Shown in pieces: positions 38,001-43,842 of a DNA stretch of 64,000 nucleotides (its first letter is position 1; every line of letters begins with the position of its first letter). The position numbers were made by a program, and so were the translations under genes. The DNA lies in the NCBI RefSeq assembly GCF_029320955.1, contig NZ_CP119757.1, positions 2,170,001 to 2,234,000 on the forward strand. The letters run 5' to 3'. The notes below the pieces were generated by a model, which saw only the letters and a program-made list of their open reading frames with translations, was not told the DNA's origin and did not search any database. Source of the stretch: Flavobacterium sp. YJ01 (GTDB lineage: Bacteria > Bacteroidota > Bacteroidia > Flavobacteriales > Flavobacteriaceae).

Positions 38001-38295
38001 TTCTCTAGTTGAACCTTTTGCGGGCGGTTATTATAAAGTTGGAGAAACTGCTAAAGCGCAAGATCTTTTGAATAAATTAGTTGAAAAATACAAGGAAAAC
38101 CTTAACTATTACAGTACACTAACTCCTTCTGATCAATCTGATTTGGCAATTGATATCATTACAGATATTGAGCGCTACAGAAGTTTATTGCATGTAATGC
38201 AGGAAAACAAAGACAACGCTTTCTACAACAAACACAAAACAACATTTAACACTTACGTAAATGTATTTGAGCGTTTTGGACGTGAGAAAGAATAA
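35017..38295 (+). CDS. DUF2723 membrane protein (putative glycosyltransferase, GT117-like)
   Basis: This is a 1092-aa integral membrane protein. The N-terminal half has about eight TM helices (10-320) and the motif FWDCGEYIATAAKLEVGHPPG, whose acidic DCGE resembles the first-loop catalytic Asp-Glu of protein O-mannosyltransferases. More TM helices lie at about 575-680. The C-terminal soluble part (about 690-1092) includes ERDYALVGSFYVFA just before it and TPR-like helices at the end. The family is restricted largely to Bacteroidota and is annotated as DUF2723 or GT117; a role in O-glycosylation of exported proteins is an inference. It ends at a clear terminator (38318-38358). Confidence 0.85.
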   Translation: MAQFNFNKWNTIIGWFAFAIALITYTLTVEPTMSFWDCGEYIATAAKLEVGHPPGAPLFQMMGAFFAMFAIDAKHVALMVNMMSVFSSAFTILFMFWSSSMILKKIVARFAEIDQNNSIVILGSSFVGALAYTFSDSFWFNAVEAEVYAMASLLIALLFWLGLRWEQDMDKPKGNKWLLIISLVVGLSFGVHFMALLTIPSIGFLYYFKHYEKVTIKNFIIANLVVVGILLFIFILLLPLTMAFFGKTEIFMVNSMGLPFNSGTIFVALLFIAFFYFGLKYTKQKGLIFYNTIILCILFILIGFSTWLMLPVRANANTVINENKPSDATEVLAYYNREQYGVNPLFYGPQYTEVYAGLDAKNPYSDKKPNYERDYKTGKYVITNNYKNAEQNSDDNQKTFLPRLWSTETSHIQNYINFTSPPKFRINLNYNYDEELAKYGIDASQLSEDEYNKATAQLRNEVEKTVSEFRKAYAQKQIDNEGYVKFLSSYKDYLIIEKPSAGDNFSFMFEYQFGYMYWRYLMWNFVGRQNDIQGKYDNLDGNWISGIKPLDSIHLGSQDNLPADVLNNKGRNVYYFLPFILGLIGLMYHANKDLKSFYVLLALFLFTGIALKIYLNERPFEPRERDYALVGSFYVFAIWIGFGVYSLYESFQKYVAPKIAGPVIIAGSLLAAPILMASQNWDDHDRSGRYTAVAMAKAYLSSCDKDAILFTIGDNDTFPLWYAQEIEHFRTDVKIVNTSLFMTDWYIDQMKAKSYESNPLPISFEHKQYVGDNLDYTAYIQKIDTRWNIKDFIDFIKNPKSTVGLQNGQTIHFYPTNKIRVNVDKNAIIQNKIVNPKYHDSIVPYLDIDIKGSALYKNRLMMLDILANNNWKRPIYFSGGAFDDEDYLWLKDYLQLDGMVYKLVPIKTTPSKDGGPLDMGQIDSEKMYDIVMKWDWGNSNRNIYHDPETRRNSITYRTNLSRLMNQLIEEGKIDKAKNVINLAMTKMPLDKYGYYSLVEPFAGGYYKVGETAKAQDLLNKLVEKYKENLNYYSTLTPSDQSDLAIDIITDIERYRSLLHVMQENKDNAFYNKHKTTFNTYVNVFERFGREKE

Positions 38296-38317
38296 TATAC
38301 GTAATTTTTAACAATTA

Positions 38318-38358
38318 AAAAAATGCAGCACTGTTTGATAAATAGCGCTGCATTTTTT
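38318..38358 (+). terminator. Terminator after the DUF2723 gene
   Basis: A 12-bp stem (38318-38329 with 38347-38358) with a 17-nt loop and a T6 tail lies 22 bp past the stop codon. Confidence 0.8.
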
Positions 38359-38390
38359 AATTTTATACATACAATTAAATTCAACTCAAG

Positions 38391-39032
38391 ATGAGCTTTT
38401 ATTGGGTAAAAACGAACTCATTTATTAAAAGGGTATTTTCTAAATATTGCTGGGACATTCCTAACAATGAAAAGAAAATATACCTAACATTTGATGACGG
38501 CCCAACTCCAGAAATTACAGACTGGGTTTTATCTGAATTGAAAAAATTTGATGCAAAAGCCACTTTTTTCTGCATCGGAAAAAACATAAAAGCTAACTTA
38601 GCTTTATTCGAAAAACTAATAACTGAAGGCCACTCTATTGGCAATCACACTATGAATCATGTAAATGGATGGAAAATCCATACTAATGATTATATCGAAA
38701 ACGTGAAAAACTGCGCCGAAGTTTTAGACGAACAAGAAAAAGCTCCACGCCGTTTATTATTTCGTCCTCCTTACGGAAAAATCAAAAAAGCACAATCTAA
38801 AGTTCTTAGAAAATTAGGCTATAAAATAGTAATGTGGGATGTTTTGAGTGCCGACTTCGATCAAAGCATTACTCCTGAAAAATGCTTGGAAAATGTCACC
38901 AAGAATGTAAAATCAGGAAGCGTGATTGTTTTTCACGACAGCATTAAAGCTTCTCCAAACTTGAGATTTGCTTTACCTAGAACACTGCATTTTTTAAAAG
39001 AAAACGGATATAAGTTTGATATTATTCACTAA
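38391..39032 (+). CDS. Polysaccharide deacetylase family protein (NodB domain)
   Basis: This is a 213-aa CE4 enzyme. All catalytic motifs are present: LTFDDGPTPE (catalytic Asp and metal Asp), SIGNHTMNH (metal histidines), RPPYGK, WDVLSADFD and IVFHDS. No clear signal peptide or membrane anchor is seen, although residues 3-30 are hydrophobic or basic. It may act on peptidoglycan or another N-acetylated polymer. It follows the DUF2723 terminator and has no visible operon partner. Convergent with the thioredoxin-like gene; AAATAAC/GTTATTT between them is a weak hairpin. Confidence 0.9.
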   Translation: MSFYWVKTNSFIKRVFSKYCWDIPNNEKKIYLTFDDGPTPEITDWVLSELKKFDAKATFFCIGKNIKANLALFEKLITEGHSIGNHTMNHVNGWKIHTNDYIENVKNCAEVLDEQEKAPRRLLFRPPYGKIKKAQSKVLRKLGYKIVMWDVLSADFDQSITPEKCLENVTKNVKSGSVIVFHDSIKASPNLRFALPRTLHFLKENGYKFDIIH

Positions 39033-39055
39033 ATAACATCAATAAGAGAAGTTAT

Positions 39056-39358
39056 TTAAATGTTGAATTGATCTTGCACAATTCCGATAATAGTATTCGC
39101 GTCAAGTTCTCCAGATTGTCTCCAGATCATTTGCCCATCTTTATAAATCATTAAAGTTGGAAGTCCTTTTATACGAAGTGCTTCTGCTAGTTCCTGATTT
39201 TTATCTACATCAATTTTAATCACCTTGGCTTTATCACCAAGCGCCGCAGCAACATCCTTAATTACAGGATGCATAGAAACTGAAGATTCATTCCAATCGG
39301 TGTAAAAATCAATTAACACTGGAACTTGAGCATTTATTAGTTCTCCAAATTTTGACAT
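39056..39358 (-). CDS. Thioredoxin-fold protein lacking the CxxC active site
   Basis: This 100-aa protein has the complete thioredoxin fold: VLIDFYTDW, the central strand AKVIKIDVDKN and the cis-Pro loop GLPTLMIYKDGQ. The WCGPC active site is replaced by WNESS (22-26), and the whole protein has no cysteine. It cannot be a dithiol oxidoreductase. A structural or chaperone role is inferred from other redox-inactive thioredoxin-fold proteins. The frame is intact and key fold residues remain, so it is not a decaying gene. A TAAATTTG box (39410-39417) lies 51 bp upstream. Confidence 0.88.
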   Translation of the reverse strand: MSKFGELINAQVPVLIDFYTDWNESSVSMHPVIKDVAAALGDKAKVIKIDVDKNQELAEALRIKGLPTLMIYKDGQMIWRQSGELDANTIIGIVQDQFNI

Positions 39359-39409
39359 AAAACCAAAAATTTTAAGTTTTTAAATCTATTAATAGAATTA
39401 AATATAATA

Positions 39410-39417
39410 CAAATTTA
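39410..39417 (-). promoter_or_regulatory. -7 box of the thioredoxin-like gene
   Basis: Minus-strand TAAATTTG exactly matches TAnnTTTG. No good -33 box is seen; that region lies inside the end of the metallophosphoesterase gene. Confidence 0.4.
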
Positions 39418-39431
39418 GCATTTTTAACGAA

Positions 39432-40667
39432 TTAAGCGACATTACGGCCCTTTTTTAGTTCAATGACTGTTATTTCAGGCATAATTCCAACTCGTCCTGG
39501 ATAAGCGTGAAAACCAAACCCGCGGTTAACATAAACGTATCTTCCGAGGTTTTCGTACAAGCCTGCCCATTGTTTATAAATATATTGGGCTAAACTCCAT
39601 TTGAAATATCCCGGGATTTCAATTCCAAATTGCATTCCGTGTGTGTGACCCGCAAATGTTAAATGGAAATTCTTTGGATGTTCTTTAATTTCAGCATCCC
39701 AATGACTTGGATCATGACTCATCAAAATTTTAAAATCGTCTTGATGTACATTTTGTGAAGCTTTATTTAAATCTCCCGCTTTTTTGAAATTCACACCCCA
39801 ATTCTCCACTCCAACCAATGCAATTTTATCATTTCCTTTTTGGATATACGTATGTTCATTCAACATAAGTTTAAAACCAATTTGACCGTAAAGCTTTTTA
39901 ATTTGCTGGAAATTTTCATCTTTTTCCTTTTCAGAAGGCCAAGTAACATATTCTCCGTAATCGTGATTCCCTAGAACCGCAAACTTTCCGTACTTGTAAT
40001 CTTTTATTCGATTAAAAGTCTCCAACCAAGGATGCATTTCTTTTGCATGCGTATTTACAATATCTCCAGTAAACAGAATTATATCAGATTCTTGCTGATT
40101 TATTAAATCAATCGCATAATTTATTTTTTCTGGATTATCAAAACTTCCGCTGTGAACATCAGAAATCTGAGTGATTTTAAAACCATCAAAAGCATCTGGA
40201 AGATCTGGAAAAAATATAGTTTGTTTAAAAACTTTAAAATTATATTTCCCTTCAAAAATTCCATAAATCAAAGATAAAAATGGAATTGCAGCCAAACCTA
40301 AAGCAATCTGACTTACAAACTTTCGTCTGTCTGGCATCATTTCTTTACGCGGCGTATTATAAATAAAATAGTTTAAGATACTTGCTCCAATTCTAATAAT
40401 ATCTTCTCCAAACATTACCAAAGTAAGAACAATTTTTGGCACATAAACCAAAAGCATTAAACCCGTAGTAAACATGAATTGGCGAGTCTGCCCTACTGAG
40501 CGATCGACCTGAGAAAATGAATAGATAATAAATAATAGAATTAGCAGGCTTATAACCTGATAACTTATCAAAACCCATCTAAGCTTAATTAAAGTGCGAA
40601 AGGCTTGATAAGAATAGAACTCAATAAATATAAAAAGAGCGCATAGAATTACAAAACGAAGGATCAT
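39432..40667 (-). CDS. Membrane-anchored calcineurin-like metallophosphoesterase
   Basis: This is a 411-aa protein with about four N-terminal TM helices (1-25, 33-55, 68-92, 118-140) and a cytoplasmic or periplasmic phosphoesterase domain (about 150-405). The dinuclear metal motifs are in order: ISDVHSGSF, FTGDIVN, GNHDYG, LMSHDP and FAGHTHG. This resembles YkuE/YaeI-type phosphodiesterases, which in other bacteria act on UDP-2,3-diacylglucosamine or related lipids; the substrate here is unknown. A TACTTTTG box at 40686-40693 (minus) is the likely -7 element. Confidence 0.9.
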   Translation of the reverse strand: MILRFVILCALFIFIEFYSYQAFRTLIKLRWVLISYQVISLLILLFIIYSFSQVDRSVGQTRQFMFTTGLMLLVYVPKIVLTLVMFGEDIIRIGASILNYFIYNTPRKEMMPDRRKFVSQIALGLAAIPFLSLIYGIFEGKYNFKVFKQTIFFPDLPDAFDGFKITQISDVHSGSFDNPEKINYAIDLINQQESDIILFTGDIVNTHAKEMHPWLETFNRIKDYKYGKFAVLGNHDYGEYVTWPSEKEKDENFQQIKKLYGQIGFKLMLNEHTYIQKGNDKIALVGVENWGVNFKKAGDLNKASQNVHQDDFKILMSHDPSHWDAEIKEHPKNFHLTFAGHTHGMQFGIEIPGYFKWSLAQYIYKQWAGLYENLGRYVYVNRGFGFHAYPGRVGIMPEITVIELKKGRNVA

Positions 40668-40685
40668 TTACTTTATAGTTTTAAA

Positions 40686-40693
40686 CAAAAGTA
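40686..40693 (-). promoter_or_regulatory. -7 box of the metallophosphoesterase gene
   Basis: Minus-strand TACTTTTG matches TAnnTTTG exactly, 18 bp before the ATG. The -33 region is not convincing. Confidence 0.4.
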
Positions 40694-40750
40694 ACAAAGA
40701 ATGAAAATGCTATCGCTTATTATTATAAAAAATTTAACGCTATTAAATAG

Positions 40751-40782
40751 AAAAAGCTAAAAGAATACTCTTTTAGCTTTTT
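40751..40782 (-). terminator. Terminator of the small Lys/Ala-rich gene (copy A)
   Basis: A perfect 14-bp stem (40751-40764 with 40769-40782) around ATAC, flanked by A and T runs, about 50 bp after the stop of the small gene on minus. Confidence 0.88.
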
Positions 40783-40832
40783 CCCTACCAACCTTTTTAA
40801 AACTATTTAATCTTCAACATATAATGTTGTTT

Positions 40833-41021
40833 TTATTTTGCTTTTGGAGCTTCTGCTTTTACAGCTTCTGCTTTTTTCTCTCCTTTAGCTTTTTTGTTTC
40901 CTTTTTTATCGTGTTTAGCGACTTTTACTTCTTTTGCTGGTGCTGCTGCTGGAGTTGTTTGAGCGTTTACCATTGAGAATGTTCCTAATACTGCTACTGT
41001 TAAAATTGCTAATTTTTTCAT
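40833..41021 (-). CDS. Small secreted Lys/Ala-rich protein (copy A)
   Basis: This is a 62-aa protein with a signal peptide (about 1-20, MKKLAILTVAVLGTFSMVNA) and a strongly basic low-complexity mature part rich in Lys, Ala and Glu (KKGNKKAKGEKKAEAVKAE). It is paralogous to the gene at 43321: both share VAVLGTxxMVxA in the signal and a KEVK start to the mature region. It resembles the E. coli acid-shock protein Asr in composition and design, but homology cannot be claimed. Its promoter carries a TCTTCAT direct repeat shared with copy B, suggesting control by the adjacent two-component system. Confidence 0.75.
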   Translation of the reverse strand: MKKLAILTVAVLGTFSMVNAQTTPAAAPAKEVKVAKHDKKGNKKAKGEKKAEAVKAEAPKAK

Positions 41022-41064
41022 GACTTTAAATTTTATGATGATTATTATTTCATTATTTATAAGT

Positions 41065-41100
41065 CAAAGATATAATCGTAAAATGAAGACAAAATGAAGA
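41065..41100 (-). promoter_or_regulatory. Promoter and direct-repeat operator of copy A
   Basis: Minus strand, in order: TCTTCAT (41094-41100), TTTG, TCTTCAT (41083-41089), 10 bp, TATCTTTG (41065-41072). The 11-bp repeat period and the 10-bp distance to the -7 box are identical to copy B. The repeat occupies the -33 position. Confidence 0.65.
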
Positions 41101-41119
41101 TAAAGTCTTACAGGAAATT

Positions 41120-42454
41120 TTAACTTTTAATTGGCTTTTGAAACCATAAAATAAAAGAAGTTCCTTTTCCCAGTTCAGATTCTACTTTAATTTCTATATG
41201 ATGAAAAGATGCAATACTTTGCGCAATTGCAAGCCCTAACCCCTGCCCTTCTTGATCTGAACTAATTCTGGCAAACCTGCTAAATATTTTTTCCAATTGC
41301 GATTCGTCCATTCCAATTCCAGAATCTTTTACTTTAATGAAATATTGTTCATCAACAAAACCATCTTCAACAAGAATATTCCCATTTGGTTTATTGTATT
41401 TTACGGCATTTGTAACCAAATTATAAATCAAAATATGAATTAAGGTTTTGTTTCCCAAAAAGATAAAACGGTTTTGCATTTTATTTACAAACTGAATTCC
41501 TCTATCATCAATACGATCTTGAAGATCTTCTTGTAAATCTGTAACTATTTCGCGAAGATTGATTTCTTCATTTGCCTCATATTGATTATTGTCTATTCTG
41601 GAAATCAGCAATAAATTATTAATGATTTTTTTCAGCATATCTAAAGTCTTCAACGAACCTGCGATTTTATCTACAGCGTTGTCATCTAAAGATTCGTTTT
41701 GCAATAAATTTTCGAGTTTATTTTTAAGAAGCGCAATTGGCGTTAGAAGTTCGTGCGAAACATTCGAAATAAATTGTTTTTCTTTTTTAAAAACTTCCGA
41801 AATACGATCCATCATTTGATTTAAAACAAAATCCAATTCTCTAAAATCTCGCGAAGCCGCTTTTATCGGAGTGTGATCGAATGTTTCAGGTTCGTTTACA
41901 CGCCTAATTTTTGTATCGATAATTTTATAAAATGGTTTGAGAAGATATTCTATATAAAAAGTATCAGCCAAAAAAGTAATAAATAAGATGACAACAAAAA
42001 CAATTAGTATAAAGAAACGAATCACAAAAGTCAAATCGTTAACTTCAGACAAACTGCTTCCAATTTCAAGTTGATAATCTTCGCCTTCGTAGGTAAAATG
42101 ATGCTGTAGAATTCGATATTCGCTTTCTTCATTTTCAATCTTACGATACTCATTTGTAAAAGTGGTTTTCTTTTGATGCGGTTTGATTGGAACACGAGAA
42201 AGAACTAAAAACTCGCTGTGGAGTGTTGAAAACTCTGAAAAAGTTTCGGTAGAATCATCAGGATTTTCTATAAAATCATTAATTTCTTCCTTATTTAAGT
42301 GTTCTATAAATTTTTTCTTTTTTTCGAGAAGACTATTATTTATATGATGATAAACCACATTTTGAACCAAAATGGGAAGCATTAGCCATAAAATCAAAAT
42401 TACCAACAATCTTGTCAGTGCATTAAAAATGGCTAATTGATGTTTTATTTTCAC
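41120..42454 (-). CDS. Sensor histidine kinase
   Basis: This 444-aa inner-membrane kinase starts at a GTG (no better ATG is available). TM1 is at about 12-34 and TM2 at about 140-162, enclosing a periplasmic sensor of roughly 105 aa with no recognised fold. The HisKA motif is SNVSHELLTPI (phospho-His about 233). The ATPase domain has NLVTNAVKYN (N box), DSGIGMDESQ (G1) and GQGLGLAIAQ (G2). It lies nine bases after the regulator gene. The pair is bracketed by two co-regulated small secreted proteins, which suggests an envelope stress signal. Confidence 0.93.
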   Translation of the reverse strand: MKIKHQLAIFNALTRLLVILILWLMLPILVQNVVYHHINNSLLEKKKKFIEHLNKEEINDFIENPDDSTETFSEFSTLHSEFLVLSRVPIKPHQKKTTFTNEYRKIENEESEYRILQHHFTYEGEDYQLEIGSSLSEVNDLTFVIRFFILIVFVVILFITFLADTFYIEYLLKPFYKIIDTKIRRVNEPETFDHTPIKAASRDFRELDFVLNQMMDRISEVFKKEKQFISNVSHELLTPIALLKNKLENLLQNESLDDNAVDKIAGSLKTLDMLKKIINNLLLISRIDNNQYEANEEINLREIVTDLQEDLQDRIDDRGIQFVNKMQNRFIFLGNKTLIHILIYNLVTNAVKYNKPNGNILVEDGFVDEQYFIKVKDSGIGMDESQLEKIFSRFARISSDQEGQGLGLAIAQSIASFHHIEIKVESELGKGTSFILWFQKPIKS

Positions 42455-42463
42455 AAGAATTAT

Positions 42464-43138
42464 TTATTCGTTTATACGATAACCGACATTTCGAACTGTT
42501 TCAAACCAATCTATTGGTGCGTGTTTGTCTAGTTTTTTTCTAAGATTTCGAACATGAACATCAATAAAATTAGAATCTGAATTGACTTCTAAAATATCTC
42601 CCCAAATATGTTCTGTAAGCTGAAGACGTGTGATTACTCGATTTTTATTCAAAACTAAATATTGAAAAATATCAAATTCCTTTTTGGTTAAATTAATTGG
42701 CTGTTCATTATAACTCACTTTATAATCTTGAAGTTGTAAGACAAAACCATTTATAGAAAGATTGTTTAAAGTAAAGCCATGAATTCTTCTGATAACAGCA
42801 AATAATCTGGCGCTAAGTTCAGTCAGCGCAAAAGGTTTTGTCAGATAATCATCGGCTCCAAGATGCAGGCCATTAATTCTGTCATCTAATTCTCCTCTTG
42901 CTGTTAAGACAATTACCGCCATTTTTGATTTTGTTTTTCTAACGGTTTGCAAAACCTCAAAACCATCGCCGTCTGGAAGTCCTAAATCTAGAAGCATGGC
43001 ATCATAATCGTTACTATTAAATTCTTCTAAAGCATCGGCACAAGTGTGAGCAATCTTGCAGATATATCCTGCATTACACAAAAAATCATAAACTTCTACC
43101 GCAAGTTCTCGATTATCTTCTACAATCAAAACATTCAT
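42464..43138 (-). CDS. OmpR-family response regulator
   Basis: This is a 224-aa regulator; the ATG at 43138 is preferred over a TTG at 43144. The receiver domain has the acidic pair ED (7-8), the phospho-acceptor Asp51 (MLLDLGLPDGDGF), the Thr in VIVLTARG and Lys about 101 in LTKPFA. The C-terminal winged helix (about 125-224) ends with RKKLDKHAPIDWFETVRNVGYRI. It is first in the regulator-kinase pair. OmpR/PhoB proteins bind 7-bp direct repeats with 4-bp spacers, exactly the arrangement in front of the two flanking small genes. Confidence 0.95.
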   Translation of the reverse strand: MNVLIVEDNRELAVEVYDFLCNAGYICKIAHTCADALEEFNSNDYDAMLLDLGLPDGDGFEVLQTVRKTKSKMAVIVLTARGELDDRINGLHLGADDYLTKPFALTELSARLFAVIRRIHGFTLNNLSINGFVLQLQDYKVSYNEQPINLTKKEFDIFQYLVLNKNRVITRLQLTEHIWGDILEVNSDSNFIDVHVRNLRKKLDKHAPIDWFETVRNVGYRINE

Positions 43139-43212
43139 AACCAAAAGTGTTTAGCACAATTAAAAGTAATCAATTCTAAAAAACCAAATTATGCGTTATT
43201 AAAATATTAACG

Positions 43213-43244
43213 AAAAAAGCTGACAAATTTCTTTATCAGCTTTT
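43213..43244 (-). terminator. Terminator of the small Lys/Ala-rich gene (copy B)
   Basis: AAAAGCTGA (43215-43223) pairs with TCAGCTTTT (43236-43244), about 75 bp past the stop on minus. It separates copy B from the regulator gene. Confidence 0.7.
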
Positions 43245-43320
43245 AACTCCTGCATTCTTCATAATTATCCTTCCTGTTTTGCTTTCGTAATACTCTTCTG
43301 AAAACAAAACAAAAAACATA

Positions 43321-43530
43321 CTATTTATTCATTTTTGCAGTTTCTGTTTTTGGGGCTTCTGTTTTAGCTTCTGTTTTTTCTGCTTTCGCTTTTTTAGAAG
43401 ATTTGTGTTTAGGATGTTTAGTTGCTTTTACTTCTTTTGTTGCAACTGCTTTTTCTGTTTTTGCTGGAAATGCTTGAACCATTGCACTTGTTCCTAAAAC
43501 TGCTACTAGTAACATTAATAAATTTCTCAT
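43321..43530 (-). CDS. Small secreted Lys/Ala-rich protein (copy B)
   Basis: This is a 69-aa paralogue of the protein at 40833. It has a signal peptide (about 1-20, MRNLLMLLVAVLGTSAMVQA), then a mature region of Lys, Ala, Thr and Glu with His in the HPKHKSSKKAK stretch. Both paralogues lie next to, and on the same strand as, the two-component system. Its promoter has the same TCTTCAT repeat and -7 spacing. An Asr-like role in buffering or protecting the periplasm is a speculation based on composition. Confidence 0.75.
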   Translation of the reverse strand: MRNLLMLLVAVLGTSAMVQAFPAKTEKAVATKEVKATKHPKHKSSKKAKAEKTEAKTEAPKTETAKMNK

Positions 43531-43573
43531 GATTTCTAAGATTTAAGAATTAATAACCTTTTAATTTATATGT

Positions 43574-43609
43574 CAAAATTACTTTCACAACATGAAGAAA
43601 AAATGAAGA
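43574..43609 (-). promoter_or_regulatory. Promoter and direct-repeat operator of copy B
   Basis: Minus strand, in order: TCTTCAT (43603-43609), TTTT, TCTTCAT (43592-43598), 10 bp, TAATTTTG (43574-43581). No TTTG -33 box is present; the repeat replaces it, consistent with activator dependence. Confidence 0.65.
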
Positions 43610-43658
43610 AACTGCCGAATAAAAAATTTTAACTTGATATTAACTCTTCTTGTTTTTC

Positions 43659-43775
43659 TACCATATAAGTTATATAAGTTAATTTAAATATTGAGCGTAT
43701 ATAATTTAGACGCACTGCAGTGCATCTCTACAATGTGCGCCTCCGCTAAAATGAACTTATATAACTTATATGGTA
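43659..43775. repeat. MITE-like element with 22-bp perfect terminal inverted repeats
   Basis: Bases 43659-43680 and 43754-43775 are exact reverse complements. The 73-bp interior holds another palindrome (43707-43730, core GCACTGCAGTGC) that recurs near 57704. There is no coding capacity. It lies in the gap between the Lys-rich gene and polA; the 312-bp stretch 43531-43842 otherwise holds only the promoter of copy B. Confidence 0.75.
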
Positions 43776-43842
43776 AAATTTTTCTTTTTTGATTAATGTT
43801 TCAAACCTCAATTGTTTATTTTTACAGACTAATATTTTTTAT

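Noticed and set aside
39056..39358. Possible sequencing error explaining the missing thioredoxin cysteines
   Set aside because: Four of five residues of the WCGPC motif differ without a frameshift, and no other cysteine exists; several independent errors would be needed.
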